Shown: positions 33,314-45,041 of the stretch, piece after piece
How positions within the stretch are numbered: the first letter of the stretch is position 1
How the letters are laid out: each line of letters opens with the position of its first letter
From: Haemophilus influenzae
GTDB taxonomy: Bacteria > Pseudomonadota > Gammaproteobacteria > Enterobacterales > Pasteurellaceae
Direction: 5' to 3'
Length of the DNA: 64,000 nucleotides
NCBI GenBank assembly: GCA_923172585.1
Contig: OV298644.1
Span: 1 to 64,000, forward strand
The notes under the pieces: model-generated
What the model was told of the DNA's origin: nothing
Seen by the model: only the letters and a program-made list of their open reading frames with translations
Databases searched by the model: none
Made by a program: the position numbers and the translations under genes

Positions 33314-35256
33314 TTATTTGTTCGCTCTCTTGTGACAAATCTTTTTTTGCTGAATAGGTACATTATATTTTTCAACTTGTGGTAAACGCTGATTTAAATA
33401 GTAATCCATCACTTTACGTGCTAACGGTGCGGCATTACTTGAACCACCACCTGCATTTTCTAAAATCACTGTTACAACTAATTTAGGATTATCATAAGGG
33501 GCGTAAGCGGTAAACCAAGCGTGATCATGCAATTCTTTTTTTAAGCCTGCCGTATTATATTTTTCATTTTCCTTTAAACTAAACACTTGTGCAGTGCCAG
33601 ATTTCCCTGCAACACGATAATTTGCATCTGCAAAGGCTTTTCGCCCAGTTCCATTTGCAGCATTAACAACATTGTACATACCGCGTTTCGCTGCCTCCCA
33701 AGCTGCCACTTTAGGTGTGTTAATATCAGGATAAAGTAACGGATCTTCATAAGGCTCTAATACTGCACCTTCAATTGCTTTCATCAAATGCGGTGTATTT
33801 ACTTTGCCATTATTGACCAATATTGTCGTCGCTTTTGCTACTTGTAGTGGTGTTGCTGTCCAATAACCTTGACCAATCCCAACCGAAATCGTATCGCCTT
33901 GCACCCAAGGGCGTTTATAACGTTTTTGTTTCCATTCTCGAGTTGGTATATTGGCAGCCGTTTCTTCTTGAATTTCAATCCCCGTTGGCATACCAAAACC
34001 AAAATCCTTCATCCAATTAGAAAGGCGATCAATACCCATATTATAAGCCACTTGATAAAAATAAGTATCAGAGGATTCAGTAATAGCTTTATTCAAATCC
34101 GTATCCCCGTGGCCTGTTTTTTTCCAATCACGAAAACGTTTTGTGGAATTAGGTAATACCCAATATCCCGGATCAAAAATCGTTGTGTTTGGTGTAATCA
34201 CATTTTCAGTTTGTGCGGCTACTGCAATAAAAGGTTTGACTGTCGAAGCAGGCGGATACGCACCTTGTGTCGCACGACTATAAAGTGGACGAGCAAGATC
34301 ATTTAATAAACGTTTATAATCTTCGGAGGAAATACCATCAACAAATAAATTATTATCATAACTTGGTGTAGATACCATCGCTAATACACTACTATCCTTC
34401 GGATCAAGCACAACTACAGCACCTTTTAGTCCCGATAAAAGTTCAGTAATATAACGCTGTAATGCCAAATCAATGGTTAAATGAATACTTTTTCCCGCCA
34501 CAGCAGGTCGGCTACGCAAAGTGCGGATTACTTTGCCGCGATTATTAATTTCTACTTCTTCAAAACCCGTGGTACCTTGCAGTATATCCTCGTAATAACG
34601 TTCAATACCCAATTTTCCAATATCGTTCGTTCCCGCATAATTCGCGAATTTATCCTCTCGTTTCAAACGTTCTACATCTTTATCATTCATTTTACCTACA
34701 TAGCCCAAAATATGCGCCATTGTTTCGCCATATAAATAATGGCGTTTGAAATAAGGACGTACCTCTAAGCTCGGGTATTGGTAGCCATTTACCGCAAAGC
34801 GTGAAATTTGTTCCTCTGTTAAATTCGGCTTTAATAAAATCGGTGTATAACGCGTTCCGCGGCGACGTTCCTTTTTAAAATTTTCAATATCGTTATCCGT
34901 CAATCCCACAATATAGCGTAATTCATCTAAAGTGCGGTCTAAATTTTCAGTTTTTTCTGGCACAATGTATAAACCAAAAAAGTAAGATTTTCGGCTAATA
35001 ATTTGCCGTAACGATCATAGATTAAGCCACGCGTTGGCGGTAAAGGTAATAATTTAATTCGGTTACCATTAGAACGCGTTTGGTAAGTATCGAAATTAAC
35101 AATCTGTAGCTGATAAATATTGGTGAATAACACGCCTGTTAAGAGCAGAATCCCCAAAAAAGCCACTAACGTTCGGCGTGCAAAAAGGTTACGCTCCGCT
35201 TTTTTATCGCGGAACGGTTCGTGCGTTGGTGTATTGAAGAATTTTTTTAAATTCAT
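33314..35256 (-). pseudogene. mrdA: Penicillin-binding protein 2, frameshifted as read
   Basis: Elongasome transpeptidase partner of RodA; essential for elongation in rod-shaped relatives. Start ATG at 35256 (MNLKKFFNTPTHEPF) with one N-terminal membrane helix (LVAFLGILLLTGVLF). The N-terminal 90 residues end at AENLTF, where ACT TTT TTT GGT is expected but only six T's are present (plus-strand A6 at 34976-34981). The rest is clean in the second frame: PBP dimer domain, then SxxK ASTVKP, SSD and KSGTAQ of the transpeptidase. With one base restored the protein is 647 residues, normal for PBP2. Because the gene is core, a base-calling error is the likelier reason. Confidence 0.92.
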
Positions 35257-35277
35257 CTGACTAAAAATAAGGATATA

Positions 35278-35745
35278 TTATTCTCGATGATAAGGATGAT
35301 TAGTGGTTAGCGACCACGCACGATACAAACTTTCAGCCACCACGACACGAACAAGCGGGTGAGGTAATGTCAAGGGAGAAAGCGACCAACTTTGCTCTGC
35401 GGCAGCTTTGCATTCTGGCGAAAGCCCCTCAGGCCCACCAATCAATAAACAAACATCGCGACCATCATTTTTCCACGCTTCTAGTTGCTCAGCTAGCTGC
35501 GGCGTCGTCCAAGGTTTACCAGGAATATCTAACGTCACGACTTTGCCTTTTCCACAGGCCGCTAACATCGCTTTACCTTCTTGTTCTAAAATACGTTTAA
35601 TATCAGCATTTTTTCCACGCTTGCCTGCTGGGATTTCAATTAGTTCAAAAGGCATATCTTTTGGGAAACGGCGTTGATATTCCTCAAAACCCGTTGTAAC
35701 CCAAGAAGGCATTTTTGTTCCGACGACAATTAACGTGATTTTCAC
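35278..35745 (-). CDS. rlmH: 23S rRNA pseudouridine-1915 N3-methyltransferase
   Basis: SPOUT-class methyltransferase acting on the 70S ribosome at position 1915. 155 residues, normal length. Knot motifs: [17 protein letters not shown] near residues 102-118 and [23 protein letters not shown] at the C-terminus. It lies between rsfS and mrdA as in E. coli. Confidence 0.96.
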   Translation of the reverse strand: MKITLIVVGTKMPSWVTTGFEEYQRRFPKDMPFELIEIPAGKRGKNADIKRILEQEGKAMLAACGKGKVVTLDIPGKPWTTPQLAEQLEAWKNDGRDVCLLIGGPEGLSPECKAAAEQSWSLSPLTLPHPLVRVVVAESLYRAWSLTTNHPYHRE

Positions 35746-35760
35746 AAGTCATCCTTATCT

Positions 35761-35790
35761 AAAAAGTGCAGTTATTTTTTACCGCACTTT
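35761..35790 (-). terminator. Imperfect inverted uptake-sequence pair after rsfS
   Basis: AAAAAGTGCAGT and ACCGCACTTT face each other with one mismatch (GCAGT for GCGGT). It lies between rsfS and rlmH. Confidence 0.55.
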
Positions 35791-35798
35791 ACTAAAAT

Positions 35799-36107
35799 TT
35801 ACGCCCAAAGTTTCTCTAATTGATACATTTCACGGGCGTCAGGTTGCATGATATGTACGATAGCTTGACCAAGATCCACCACAATCCAATCTGCAGTATT
35901 TTTACCTTCTTCGCCAAAGGTTTCAAAACCTGCTTTTTTACATTCTGTGATTAAATTATCTGCCATTGCAGAAACTTGGCGACTCGATGTCCCCGTGCAA
36001 ATAATCATATTATCCGTAATCGAGGATTTTCCACGTACATCAAAATGTACAATATCTGTTCCCTTTAACCCATCTAAGGTTTCCATCAAAAATTCAACTA
36101 ACGCCAT
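35799..36107 (-). CDS. rsfS: Ribosomal silencing factor RsfS
   Basis: Binds uL14 and blocks subunit joining when nutrients are scarce. 102 residues from MALVEFLMETLDGLKG at 36107, the family start; an in-frame ATG six codons earlier is less likely. Typical segments: DIVHFDVRGKSSITDNMIICTGTSSRQVSAMAD, and DWIVVDLGQAIVHIM near residues 75-89. Confidence 0.95.
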   Translation of the reverse strand: MALVEFLMETLDGLKGTDIVHFDVRGKSSITDNMIICTGTSSRQVSAMADNLITECKKAGFETFGEEGKNTADWIVVDLGQAIVHIMQPDAREMYQLEKLWA

Positions 36108-36173
36108 TTTGTTCTCACTTAGCAATAAAGGTGCGGAATTCTATCATTGAATACCCTCTTGCGCAAAATCCAC

Positions 36174-36207
36174 GCAAAAAATAAGCGCGAAATTAACCGC
36201 GCTTTTT
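36174..36207 (-). terminator. Terminator of the AspT/YidE-type transporter gene
   Basis: On the minus strand AAGCGCG-(7)-TCGCGCTT followed by ATTTTTTG, just after the stop at 36232. Confidence 0.75.
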
Positions 36208-36231
36208 ATGTCTAAATTGAAATTATTTTTA

Positions 36232-37887
36232 CTATGCTGCCCATAATAACACTGCCAATAACTGTGGCGACATTATTCGCAAGAACATCACCAATGGATA
36301 CACAGTTGCATAAGAAAGTGCTGCAGCACCGTTATCTTCTTTAATTTCATTCGCAAATGCTAAAGCGGGAGGATCCGTCATTGAACCTGCAAGTAAACCG
36401 CATATTGTGAGGTAATTAAGTTTTCCATATAAGCGTGCTATAGTCCCAACAATAATCAACGGCACAAAAGTGATAAAAATACCGTATCCCATCCATTCAA
36501 GTCCCGAACCATTCACTAAAGTATCAAAGAAACTTCCGCCTGATTTTAAACCAACAACCGCCAAGAAAAGAACAATCCCAATTTCGCGCAATGCCAAGTT
36601 AGCACTTGGTGGCATAAACCAGTAAAGTTTACCAATCGTGCCAATTCTCGCTAAAATCAACGCAACCACCAATGGCCCGCCAGCAAGCCCTAATTTTAAC
36701 GCAACAGGGAAACCTGGAATATAGAATGGAATCGAACCAACGAGTACCCCTAAACCAATACCGATAAACACTGGTAACATTTGCACTTGAAGTAATTTCT
36801 GTTGTGCGTTACCAATAACTGAAATGGCCTGATTTAGGACATCACTGCGTCCAACCATATGTAGCACATCGCCAAATTGCAGTGTGGTATTTCCCGTTGG
36901 AACTAACTCAATCCCTGCACGATTTAAACGTGAAATTACAACCCCATATTTTTGATGAATGCCTAACGCACGGATCTTTTTGCCTAATACTTTTTCATTC
37001 GTTACCACCACACGCTCGGAACGAATTTCGCCACTATAGGCAACGGTTGGTGCATCAACTTCGTGTCCGATAATTAAACGCATTTTAGCAAGCGAATTAT
37101 CATCACCCACTAATTGTAAAATATCGTTGGTACGAATCTCAGTACTTGCCTTTGGAACAATTTCCATATCATCGCGTTTTAAACGTGAACATACGACTTC
37201 TTCATCACTAAATCCAGGAATTTGAATCAATGTCAGACCATCTAGATTTTGGTTCGTCACTTTTAAAGAAATATTATGTAAACTTTCTTTATCTTGGCTG
37301 CTCTCCGCATTAAAACGAGCGGCTTCATCGTCCACTTTGACGTTAAAAAACAAGCGGATTAACCACATTGCAAGCAAAATACCGCAAATCCCGAATGGAT
37401 AAGCCATTGCATAAGACACCCCCATAGTCACAGTGGTTTGAGGCACCCCTAATTCTGCTAAAATTTGCTGCCCTGCCCCCAACGCTGGCGTATTAGTAAC
37501 AGCACCAGAATAAATACCTAAAGCAATATCCAGTGGAACATCCGCAATTTTATGTACAAGAACCACGGCAATTGACCCCAGCACAATAATCAAAATGGCA
37601 AAGGCATTTAGCTTTAAACCAGATTTTCGTAAAGAAGAAAAAAAGCCAGGCCCAACCTGAATACCAATAGTATAAACAAATAAAATCAAACCAAATTCTT
37701 GCACAAAATGCAGCGTATGCGCATCCAGTTTCAAGCCATATTGATTAGTAAAATGGGCAACAATAATGCCGCCAAACAGCACGCCACCAATGCCAAGCCC
37801 AACCCCGCGGATCTTCCAATGCCCGATCCATAAGCCGATTACGGCGACGAGGGCAAGAAGACTAATCGTGATCGCAATATCACTCAT
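36232..37887 (-). CDS. AspT/YidE/YbjL-type transporter with two RCK-C domains
   Basis: Inner-membrane protein of the aspartate-alanine exchanger family, 551 residues. Two membrane blocks (residues about 5-175 and 375-551), each with a conserved [13 protein letters not shown] or [12 protein letters not shown] re-entrant motif, flank two cytoplasmic TrkA-C (RCK-C) domains near 200-285 and 290-370. Its substrate is unknown; E. coli YidE and YbjL are the nearest well-known relatives. It corresponds to HI0035. Confidence 0.9.
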   Translation of the reverse strand: MSDIAITISLLALVAVIGLWIGHWKIRGVGLGIGGVLFGGIIVAHFTNQYGLKLDAHTLHFVQEFGLILFVYTIGIQVGPGFFSSLRKSGLKLNAFAILIIVLGSIAVVLVHKIADVPLDIALGIYSGAVTNTPALGAGQQILAELGVPQTTVTMGVSYAMAYPFGICGILLAMWLIRLFFNVKVDDEAARFNAESSQDKESLHNISLKVTNQNLDGLTLIQIPGFSDEEVVCSRLKRDDMEIVPKASTEIRTNDILQLVGDDNSLAKMRLIIGHEVDAPTVAYSGEIRSERVVVTNEKVLGKKIRALGIHQKYGVVISRLNRAGIELVPTGNTTLQFGDVLHMVGRSDVLNQAISVIGNAQQKLLQVQMLPVFIGIGLGVLVGSIPFYIPGFPVALKLGLAGGPLVVALILARIGTIGKLYWFMPPSANLALREIGIVLFLAVVGLKSGGSFFDTLVNGSGLEWMGYGIFITFVPLIIVGTIARLYGKLNYLTICGLLAGSMTDPPALAFANEIKEDNGAAALSYATVYPLVMFLRIMSPQLLAVLLWAA

Positions 37888-38042
37888 ATTGACCCCTTAA
37901 AAATGAAATTTAACTCCTTCGGATTATATCCAAGTTGTTTTTTGAAAACCTTAACCAAACTCAAAAAATGATACGTTCGTCACATTTTTTCTTGCGAAAT
38001 TGAGCATAGACTCTACAATACCAAAAATTTTTGACCCTTTTA

Positions 38043-38076
38043 CAAAAAGTGCGGTTATTTTTCACCGCACTTTTAT
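38043..38076 (+). other. Inverted uptake-sequence pair upstream of the ABC transporter gene
   Basis: AAAAAGTGCGGT-(9)-ACCGCACTTTTA ends 17 bases before the ATG at 38093. The position is unusual for a terminator because it falls inside the likely leader of the downstream gene. Confidence 0.6.
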
Positions 38077-38092
38077 CTCGGATGGAATATTT

Positions 38093-39871
38093 ATGGATTA
38101 CAGCCAAGAAGCCATTACTTCTCTTATTTGGATTTTACAAACGCTAGCCATCACCTCAGTCGTCTTTAGTTTTGGCATTTTTCTTTTGGTGCGTTTTACT
38201 CAATGGGGAAAACAATTTTGGATGTTTGCAGGCGGTTATCTTTCGCCTAAACGTAGCATTAAACCTATCTTATTCTTTCTGCTTATTGTTGCAATGACAT
38301 TACTTAGCGTACGTATCAGCCTTGTAAATTCTGAGTGGTATAAAAATATGTATACCTCATTGCAAGAATTTAATGAACATGTATTTTGGCAACAAATGGG
38401 CTTATTCTGCGTCATCGCAGCAAGTTCTGTTTCAGCAGCATTAGTAAGCTATTATTTAGAGCAACGTTTCGTCATCAACTGGATTGAGTGGCTTAACGAG
38501 CAGCTTGTTAATAAATGGATGGCACATCGCGCCTATTACAAAACACAGTATTTATCAGAAAATCTTGATAATCCCGATCAACGTATTCAACAAGATGTGC
38601 AATCTTATGTAAAAACCACGCTTTCTTTAAGCACTGGCGTCATTGATGCGGTCACCTCGATGATCTCTTACACGATTTTGTTATGGGGATTAGCCGGTCC
38701 AATGATAGTACTTGGTGTAGAAATTCCGCATATGATGGTATTTTTAGTGTTTGGTTATGTCATTTTCACAACCCTCATCGCATTCTGGCTCGGTCGCCCA
38801 TTAATCTCATTGAATTTTATTAATGAACGCCTAAACGCAAACTATCGTTATTCTTTAATTCGCATTAAAGAATATGCTGAAAGCATTGCTTTTTATACGG
38901 GCGAAAAAGTCGAAAAAAATCAGCTTTATCAGCAGTTCAACGCCGTCATTCACAATATGTGGGTCATTATATTTAGAACACTAAAATTTTCTGGATTTAA
39001 CCTAGTCGTAAGCCAAATTTCTGTTGTTTTTCCATTGTTAATTCAAGTTGGACGTTACTTTGAAAAGCAAATAAAACTAGGCGATCTAATGCAAACCTTG
39101 CAAGTATTTGGTCAGTTACACGCAAATCTTTCATTCTTCCGCAGTACTTATGATAATTTTGCAAGCTATAAAGCAACGCTAGATCGTTTAACTGGGTTCT
39201 GTTATGCCATTGAAAAAGCAAATAATAAATCACAAACACAGATCCACAATCATCCAACAGATGTGATTTTCAAAAATTTAAGTATTCAAAATCCATTAGG
39301 TCATACACTAATTAAACATCTAAACATTACCTTACCGCAAGGAACAAGTTTACTTATTCAAGGAAAATCTGGGGCAGGAAAAACCACGCTTTTACGCACC
39401 ATTGCGGGGCTTTGGAGCTACGCCGAGGGAGAAATAAATTGCCCTACGCACAATCAGCTTTTCTTGTCACAAAAGCCGTATGTGCCACAAGGAAATTTAA
39501 TGTCAGCATTAGCTTATCCAAATAACGCTGACAATATTTCACATACACAAGCTGCAGAAATATTAAATAAAGTACAACTAGGACATTTGGCTGAACAATT
39601 AGAAAAAGAACAAGACTGGACACGTATTCTTTCTCTTGGCGAACAACAGCGTTTGGCGTTTGCACGATTAATTCTACACAAACCAGCGGTGGCATTTTTA
39701 GATGAAGCCACAGCTAGTATGGATGAAGGTTTAGAATTTTCGATGTATCAATTGTTACAACAAGAACTACCACAAACGACAATCATCAGTGTGGGACACC
39801 GTTCAACCCTTAAAACCTTACATCAACAACAGTTAATTCTGCAAGACAAAGGGCAATGGCAAGTGCTATAA
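38093..39871 (+). CDS. ABC transporter, fused membrane and ATPase (YddA/SbmA-like family)
   Basis: Half-transporter with an N-terminal ABC-membrane-2 (SbmA/BacA-like) domain, residues about 20-330, and a C-terminal nucleotide-binding domain. Walker A is GKSGAGKTTLLRT near residue 425, the signature LSLGEQQRLAFAR near 514, Walker B AVAFLDEATASMD, and the switch His GHRST. 592 residues. It corresponds to HI0036. Relatives move peptides, cobalamin or very long acyl-CoAs; the substrate here is unknown. The start is the ATG at 38093 (MDYSQEAITSLIW); an upstream TTG at 38000 would add 31 poor residues. Confidence 0.9.
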   Translation: MDYSQEAITSLIWILQTLAITSVVFSFGIFLLVRFTQWGKQFWMFAGGYLSPKRSIKPILFFLLIVAMTLLSVRISLVNSEWYKNMYTSLQEFNEHVFWQQMGLFCVIAASSVSAALVSYYLEQRFVINWIEWLNEQLVNKWMAHRAYYKTQYLSENLDNPDQRIQQDVQSYVKTTLSLSTGVIDAVTSMISYTILLWGLAGPMIVLGVEIPHMMVFLVFGYVIFTTLIAFWLGRPLISLNFINERLNANYRYSLIRIKEYAESIAFYTGEKVEKNQLYQQFNAVIHNMWVIIFRTLKFSGFNLVVSQISVVFPLLIQVGRYFEKQIKLGDLMQTLQVFGQLHANLSFFRSTYDNFASYKATLDRLTGFCYAIEKANNKSQTQIHNHPTDVIFKNLSIQNPLGHTLIKHLNITLPQGTSLLIQGKSGAGKTTLLRTIAGLWSYAEGEINCPTHNQLFLSQKPYVPQGNLMSALAYPNNADNISHTQAAEILNKVQLGHLAEQLEKEQDWTRILSLGEQQRLAFARLILHKPAVAFLDEATASMDEGLEFSMYQLLQQELPQTTIISVGHRSTLKTLHQQQLILQDKGQWQVL

Positions 39872-41056
<1,185 letters not shown>

Positions 41057-41069
41057 TTAGAATATGAAC

Positions 41070-41101
41070 AAAAAGTGCGGTTAAAAATAACCGCACTTTT
41101 C
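41070..41101 (+). terminator. Inverted uptake-sequence pair between mreB and mreC
   Basis: AAAAGTGCGGTTA-(4)-TAACCGCACTTTT followed by CCTTTC. A likely partial terminator that would set mreB above mreCD in mRNA level. Confidence 0.75.
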
Positions 41102-41135
41102 CTTTCACTTTTTTCATTCAACAAGAGAAAGTTTA

Positions 41136-42191
41136 ATGAAACCCATTTTCGGCAAAGCCCCTCCCCTAGGTATTCGTCTGCTTATCGCTATCTTTGCATC
41201 TATTGCCTTAATTTTAGCTGATGGACGTAATAGCTCAATAACGAAAGCACGTAGTGCAATGGAAACGGCAATAGGCGGTTTATATTATCTTGCAAATAGC
41301 CCTAGAAGTATCTTAGATGGCATTTCAGAAAATCTTGTTGATACCAATAAATTACAAATTGAAAACAAAGTACTACGCCAACAGCTTTTGGAAAAAAATG
41401 CAGATTTACTTTTACTTGATCAACTCAAAGTTGAAAATCAGCGATTACGTCTTTTATTAAATTCTCCGTTAAGAACCGATGAATACAAAAAAATTGCCGA
41501 AGTTCTTACTGCAGAAACAGATATTTATCGCCAACAAATTGTTATTAATCAAGGCAAAAAAGACGGTGCTTATGTAGGTCAGCCTGTCATTGATGAAAAA
41601 GGCGTCATTGGACAAATTATTTCCGTGGGCGAAAATACTAGCCGAGTACTGCTACTCACAGACGTAACACACTCAATTCCAGTGCAAGTTCTACGCAATG
41701 ATGTTCGTGTTATTGCGAGTGGGACTGGGCATACCGATGAACTAAGCCTCGATAACGTGCCTCGTTCCGTTGATATAGAAAAAGGCGATCTTCTCGTAAC
41801 CTCTGGGCTTGGTGGGCGTTTTCTTGAAGGCTATCCCGTAGCTGTTGTACAAAGCGTTTCGCGTGATAGCTCTAATTACTTTGCAATAGTTAAAGCTAAA
41901 CCTTTAGCTTTATTAGAACGTTTACGTTATGTACTTTTACTTTGGCCAAGTAACCTAGATATATCAAAAGTAAAATCAATGTCGCCAGAAGAAGTTCGCA
42001 ATCTGGTGCAAAAACGTTTAGAAAGCCAAGCTAATGAAGCAAATTATAGAGTGAAAAAAACACCCTTAACAGAAAAAGACTTTCCAGAAAATGAAGAAAA
42101 AACCATTATTGAACCAGATATTCCAACAGATTTTCTTCAAAATGAAGAAGATCTTCCCATAGAACAGCAAGAAGAAAGGATAGAAGACTAA
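41136..42191 (+). CDS. mreC: Rod shape-determining protein MreC
   Basis: Bitopic inner-membrane protein that scaffolds PBP2 and RodA in the periplasm. 351 residues. An N-terminal membrane helix (LGIRLLIAIFASIALILAD) is followed by a coiled coil (residues about 70-115) and two beta-barrel domains with IDEKGVIGQIISVGENTSRVLLLTD and LVTSGLGGRFLEGYPVA. The acidic C-terminal tail (Glu/Asp-rich after residue 300) is longer than in E. coli. Its stop overlaps the mreD start by one base. Confidence 0.96.
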   Translation: MKPIFGKAPPLGIRLLIAIFASIALILADGRNSSITKARSAMETAIGGLYYLANSPRSILDGISENLVDTNKLQIENKVLRQQLLEKNADLLLLDQLKVENQRLRLLLNSPLRTDEYKKIAEVLTAETDIYRQQIVINQGKKDGAYVGQPVIDEKGVIGQIISVGENTSRVLLLTDVTHSIPVQVLRNDVRVIASGTGHTDELSLDNVPRSVDIEKGDLLVTSGLGGRFLEGYPVAVVQSVSRDSSNYFAIVKAKPLALLERLRYVLLLWPSNLDISKVKSMSPEEVRNLVQKRLESQANEANYRVKKTPLTEKDFPENEEKTIIEPDIPTDFLQNEEDLPIEQQEERIED

Positions 42192-42679
42192 TGCAAACAC
42201 GATTTATTTTACAATGGTTCACTATTTTAAGCTTCTTTGTTATTGCCTTTGTATTAGAACTTGCACCTTGGCCAGTTGGTTTCCAAATGCTAAAGCCTGC
42301 GTGGCTTGTACTTGTATTACTTTATTGGGTATTAGCTATTCCCAATAAAGTAAGTATAAGCTGGTCATTTTTACTCGGATTAACTTGGGATTTAATATTA
42401 GGCTCTACATTAGGCGTTCACGCTCTCGTACTTTCTACGAGCATGTACATCATTGCCAAAAACTATTTAATTCTGCGAAATTTATCACTTTGGTTCCAAA
42501 GTTTATTGGTTGTACTTTTCGTCTTCATTATAAGATTACTTATTTTCTTAGTTGAATTTTCACTCCATACTGCCTTTTTTCATTGGCAAGCCATCTTGGG
42601 CGCATTCGCTTCTGGTTTACTATGGCCGTGGGTATTTTTATTAATGCGCAAAATACGCAGAAAAGTTAAATTACATTAA
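42191..42679 (+). CDS. mreD: Rod shape-determining protein MreD
   Basis: Polytopic membrane protein of the elongasome, 162 residues with about five helices (FILQWFTILSFFVIAFVLELAPW; PAWLVLVLLYWVLAIP; DLILGSTLGVHALVLS). Start overlaps the mreC stop (TAATG), so coupled translation is expected. Confidence 0.94.
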   Translation: MQTRFILQWFTILSFFVIAFVLELAPWPVGFQMLKPAWLVLVLLYWVLAIPNKVSISWSFLLGLTWDLILGSTLGVHALVLSTSMYIIAKNYLILRNLSLWFQSLLVVLFVFIIRLLIFLVEFSLHTAFFHWQAILGAFASGLLWPWVFLLMRKIRRKVKLH

Positions 42680-42707
42680 AAAAGAGAGGTAACTCTCTCT
42701 TTTTTAT
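42676..42707. terminator. Terminator after mreD
   Basis: AAAAAAGAGAG-GTAA-CTCTCTTTTTT, a strong symmetric hairpin that also serves the convergent gene at 42730. Confidence 0.88.
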
Positions 42708-42729
42708 GATTTATGAATGTTTCAAACAC

Positions 42730-43506
42730 CTAATTCAATGGCTTATTGCTATCCAGTAAAGAATCACATTCCCAACCGATATACTCTCCCGAAAATTGTT
42801 CAGCCAATTTTTCAAAACGTTCTACTTGTTCAAAAATTTCGCCATTTTCTAATGAAATTTCTTGCTCTAATTTTACCAAGAAATAAGGTTCGTCATCTTC
42901 ATTAAACTGAATCGCTTGTGCTGAATATTGTAATGTCGTGAAAGAATAATCCCCTAAACTAAGCTCATCCATAAAAGGGAACATTTTCTGCTCTTCATCA
43001 AAATGAAAACTATGCTCTACTAAATAGGTATCACTTAAATTACGACCTTTACTTTTTAATAAATCAAGCAATTCTTCCGTTGCATTTAACTTAATCTCCA
43101 ATGGAGAAGCGAGCAAAAAGTCAAAATAAGTATCCCAAATTAAATCCTTTTGCACATTAATATCTTTAACAAAATCAATTTGTTGTAAAGTTTCTACAAT
43201 AAGATTTTCGTGCTTACAATAAAAATGTATTTTTATTTGAGAATTACAAATAAAATGCCCCGCAAAAAATACATTTGGAAGTGCGGTTAGTTGTGTCAAA
43301 ATTTTAAATACACGGTTAATTAACTTATCGTATTCAACTTCTGAGGGTAAACCCGTTTCATCATCAGCCTGATAATCAATAGTAAACTGCACTATTTTAT
43401 CGAGACCTTTACCGTGATATTTTTCAACATCTTCAATATTTGCGGTAAACACGGCAGGCATACCATTCACAGTAGAACGATAATTCTGCCAATTTGCCAT
43501 ATCCAT
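42730..43506 (-). CDS. DUF695 / RraB-like two-domain protein (TIGR01619 family)
   Basis: 258 residues, cytoplasmic. The N-terminal half ([24 protein letters not shown]) resembles DUF695. The C-terminal half ends [19 protein letters not shown], which resembles the RraB family (regulator of RNase E activity B). The protein is very acidic. Corresponds to HI0040. Biochemical role unknown; control of an RNase by the RraB-like half is inference only. Confidence 0.8.
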   Translation of the reverse strand: MDMANWQNYRSTVNGMPAVFTANIEDVEKYHGKGLDKIVQFTIDYQADDETGLPSEVEYDKLINRVFKILTQLTALPNVFFAGHFICNSQIKIHFYCKHENLIVETLQQIDFVKDINVQKDLIWDTYFDFLLASPLEIKLNATEELLDLLKSKGRNLSDTYLVEHSFHFDEEQKMFPFMDELSLGDYSFTTLQYSAQAIQFNEDDEPYFLVKLEQEISLENGEIFEQVERFEKLAEQFSGEYIGWECDSLLDSNKPLN

Positions 43507-43515
43507 TTCGCTTTC

Positions 43516-44319
43516 CTATTTAAATTCAGCCCAAATCGGTGCGTGATCAGACGGTTTTTCCATTGCTCGAATATCTAATGCAATGCCCACATCGACACAT
43601 CGTTCAGCTAATTTTTGGCTTACCAAAATATGATCAATTCGTAAACCTCGATTATCATCAAAACCTTTAGAACGGTAATCAAACCACGAGAATTTATCAT
43701 TTGCTGTTGGGTTCAGCTTACGAAAACTATCTTCTAATCCATAATCATACAAACGTTGATACCACGCTCTTTCTTCAGGTAAGAAAGAACATTTACCTGT
43801 GCGTAGCCAACGTTTACGATTTTCATCTCCGATACCAATATCTAAATCACTTGGACTAATATTCATATCGCCCATAATTAAAATCGGATTAGATTTGTCG
43901 TGTTCTTTTTCTAAATACTGTTGAAGATCTGCATAAAATTTCTCTTTAGCTGGAAATTTAGTCTCGTGCGCACGGCTTTCCCCTTGTGGGAAATAGCCAT
44001 TAATGACAGTCAATAAACCAAATTCAGTTTCCAGATCAGCCATAATAATGCGTTTTTGTGCATCTTCATTGTCAGTTGGAAAACCACGACGAACCACTTT
44101 AGGTTCTTGTTTAGTCAATAATGCCACGCCATAATGACCTTTCTGACCGTGATGAAATACGTGATAACCTAAGTTTTCTGTAATTTCATAGGGAAAAGCC
44201 TCGTCAGCAACTTTAATTTCCTGTAAGCCAATCACATCTGGCTGATATTTTTCAATAATGGCTTCAAGTTGATGTGGGCGAGCACGTAACCCATTTATAT
44301 TGAAAGAAATAAATTTCAT
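43516..44319 (-). CDS. xthA: Exodeoxyribonuclease III
   Basis: AP endonuclease and 3'-5' exonuclease in base excision repair. 267 residues. [22 protein letters not shown] start, LQEIKV with the metal-binding Glu34, [31 protein letters not shown], and the C-terminal catalytic [10 protein letters not shown]. Normal length. Confidence 0.97.
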   Translation of the reverse strand: MKFISFNINGLRARPHQLEAIIEKYQPDVIGLQEIKVADEAFPYEITENLGYHVFHHGQKGHYGVALLTKQEPKVVRRGFPTDNEDAQKRIIMADLETEFGLLTVINGYFPQGESRAHETKFPAKEKFYADLQQYLEKEHDKSNPILIMGDMNISPSDLDIGIGDENRKRWLRTGKCSFLPEERAWYQRLYDYGLEDSFRKLNPTANDKFSWFDYRSKGFDDNRGLRIDHILVSQKLAERCVDVGIALDIRAMEKPSDHAPIWAEFK

Positions 44320-44366
44320 TTTTGTTCCTATTAAAGAGTGAAATTGGCTTTATTATACAGAGATTT

Positions 44367-45041
44367 CTATTTTGATAAAAACGGCTTTGTCAGATAAACC
44401 TGAATTTGCTCAAATACTGTAGGCTTAATCCAAAATTGACCTTGAGAAGGTAAACAAGTGACCGAAATAAAATCATTTAGATAATCAAATTCCAATTGAG
44501 TAGCGTGCAAATAAGTGCGGTCAATTTTTTCTGTGTTTTTACCATAAAGCCCATCGCCTAAAATCGGGCTACCTAAACTTTTCATCGCAACACGTAATTG
44601 ATGCGTTTTCCCCGTTTGAGGTTTTAAAATAAATAAACGTAAATTAGGTTCACAGCTTACACTTTCAAAACGCGTAATTGCGGGATTGTCTTTGGTTTGA
44701 CAAAGTTTCCATGCGCCTTCTCGAGCTTTCTTCATATCCCCGATAATCAAACCTTGTTTCTTTTTAGGCTTTTGGTTACTTAATGCCAAATAAGTTTTAT
44801 GAATTTTATGTTCAGAAAAAAGTCGTGAAAATTCAGCCGCACTTTCAGCATTTAACGCTAGAATTAACAAACCCGAAGTTACTTTATCTAAGCGATGAAC
44901 CAACCATACTTTAGGCACATTCAGTTGTTTTGCAACAAGTTCTGTTAAGCCTTGTTCTTCTTGATCTTTATGAACGCCAATCCCCTCAGACTTGTTGATA
45001 ATAATAAAATCGCTATGTTGATAAACAACCTCGATTTCCAT
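44367..45041 (-). CDS. RluA-family pseudouridine synthase (TIGR01621)
   Basis: Isomerises uridine in RNA; 224 residues with no S4 domain. The catalytic motif VHRLDKVTSGLLIL lies near residues 48-61 with the catalytic Asp. KPQTGKTHQLRVAMKSLGSPILGD near residue 138 is the second family motif. It corresponds to HI0042. The target RNA cannot be told from sequence. Start overlaps the stop of the upstream gene by one base. Confidence 0.9.
   Translation of the reverse strand: MEIEVVYQHSDFIIINKSEGIGVHKDQEEQGLTELVAKQLNVPKVWLVHRLDKVTSGLLILALNAESAAEFSRLFSEHKIHKTYLALSNQKPKKKQGLIIGDMKKAREGAWKLCQTKDNPAITRFESVSCEPNLRLFILKPQTGKTHQLRVAMKSLGSPILGDGLYGKNTEKIDRTYLHATQLEFDYLNDFISVTCLPSQGQFWIKPTVFEQIQVYLTKPFLSK

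Noticed and set aside
38000-38092. N-terminal extension of the ABC transporter from a TTG
   Set aside because: The extension is encoded by the inverted uptake-sequence pair and lacks membrane or family character; the ATG at 38093 fits the family.
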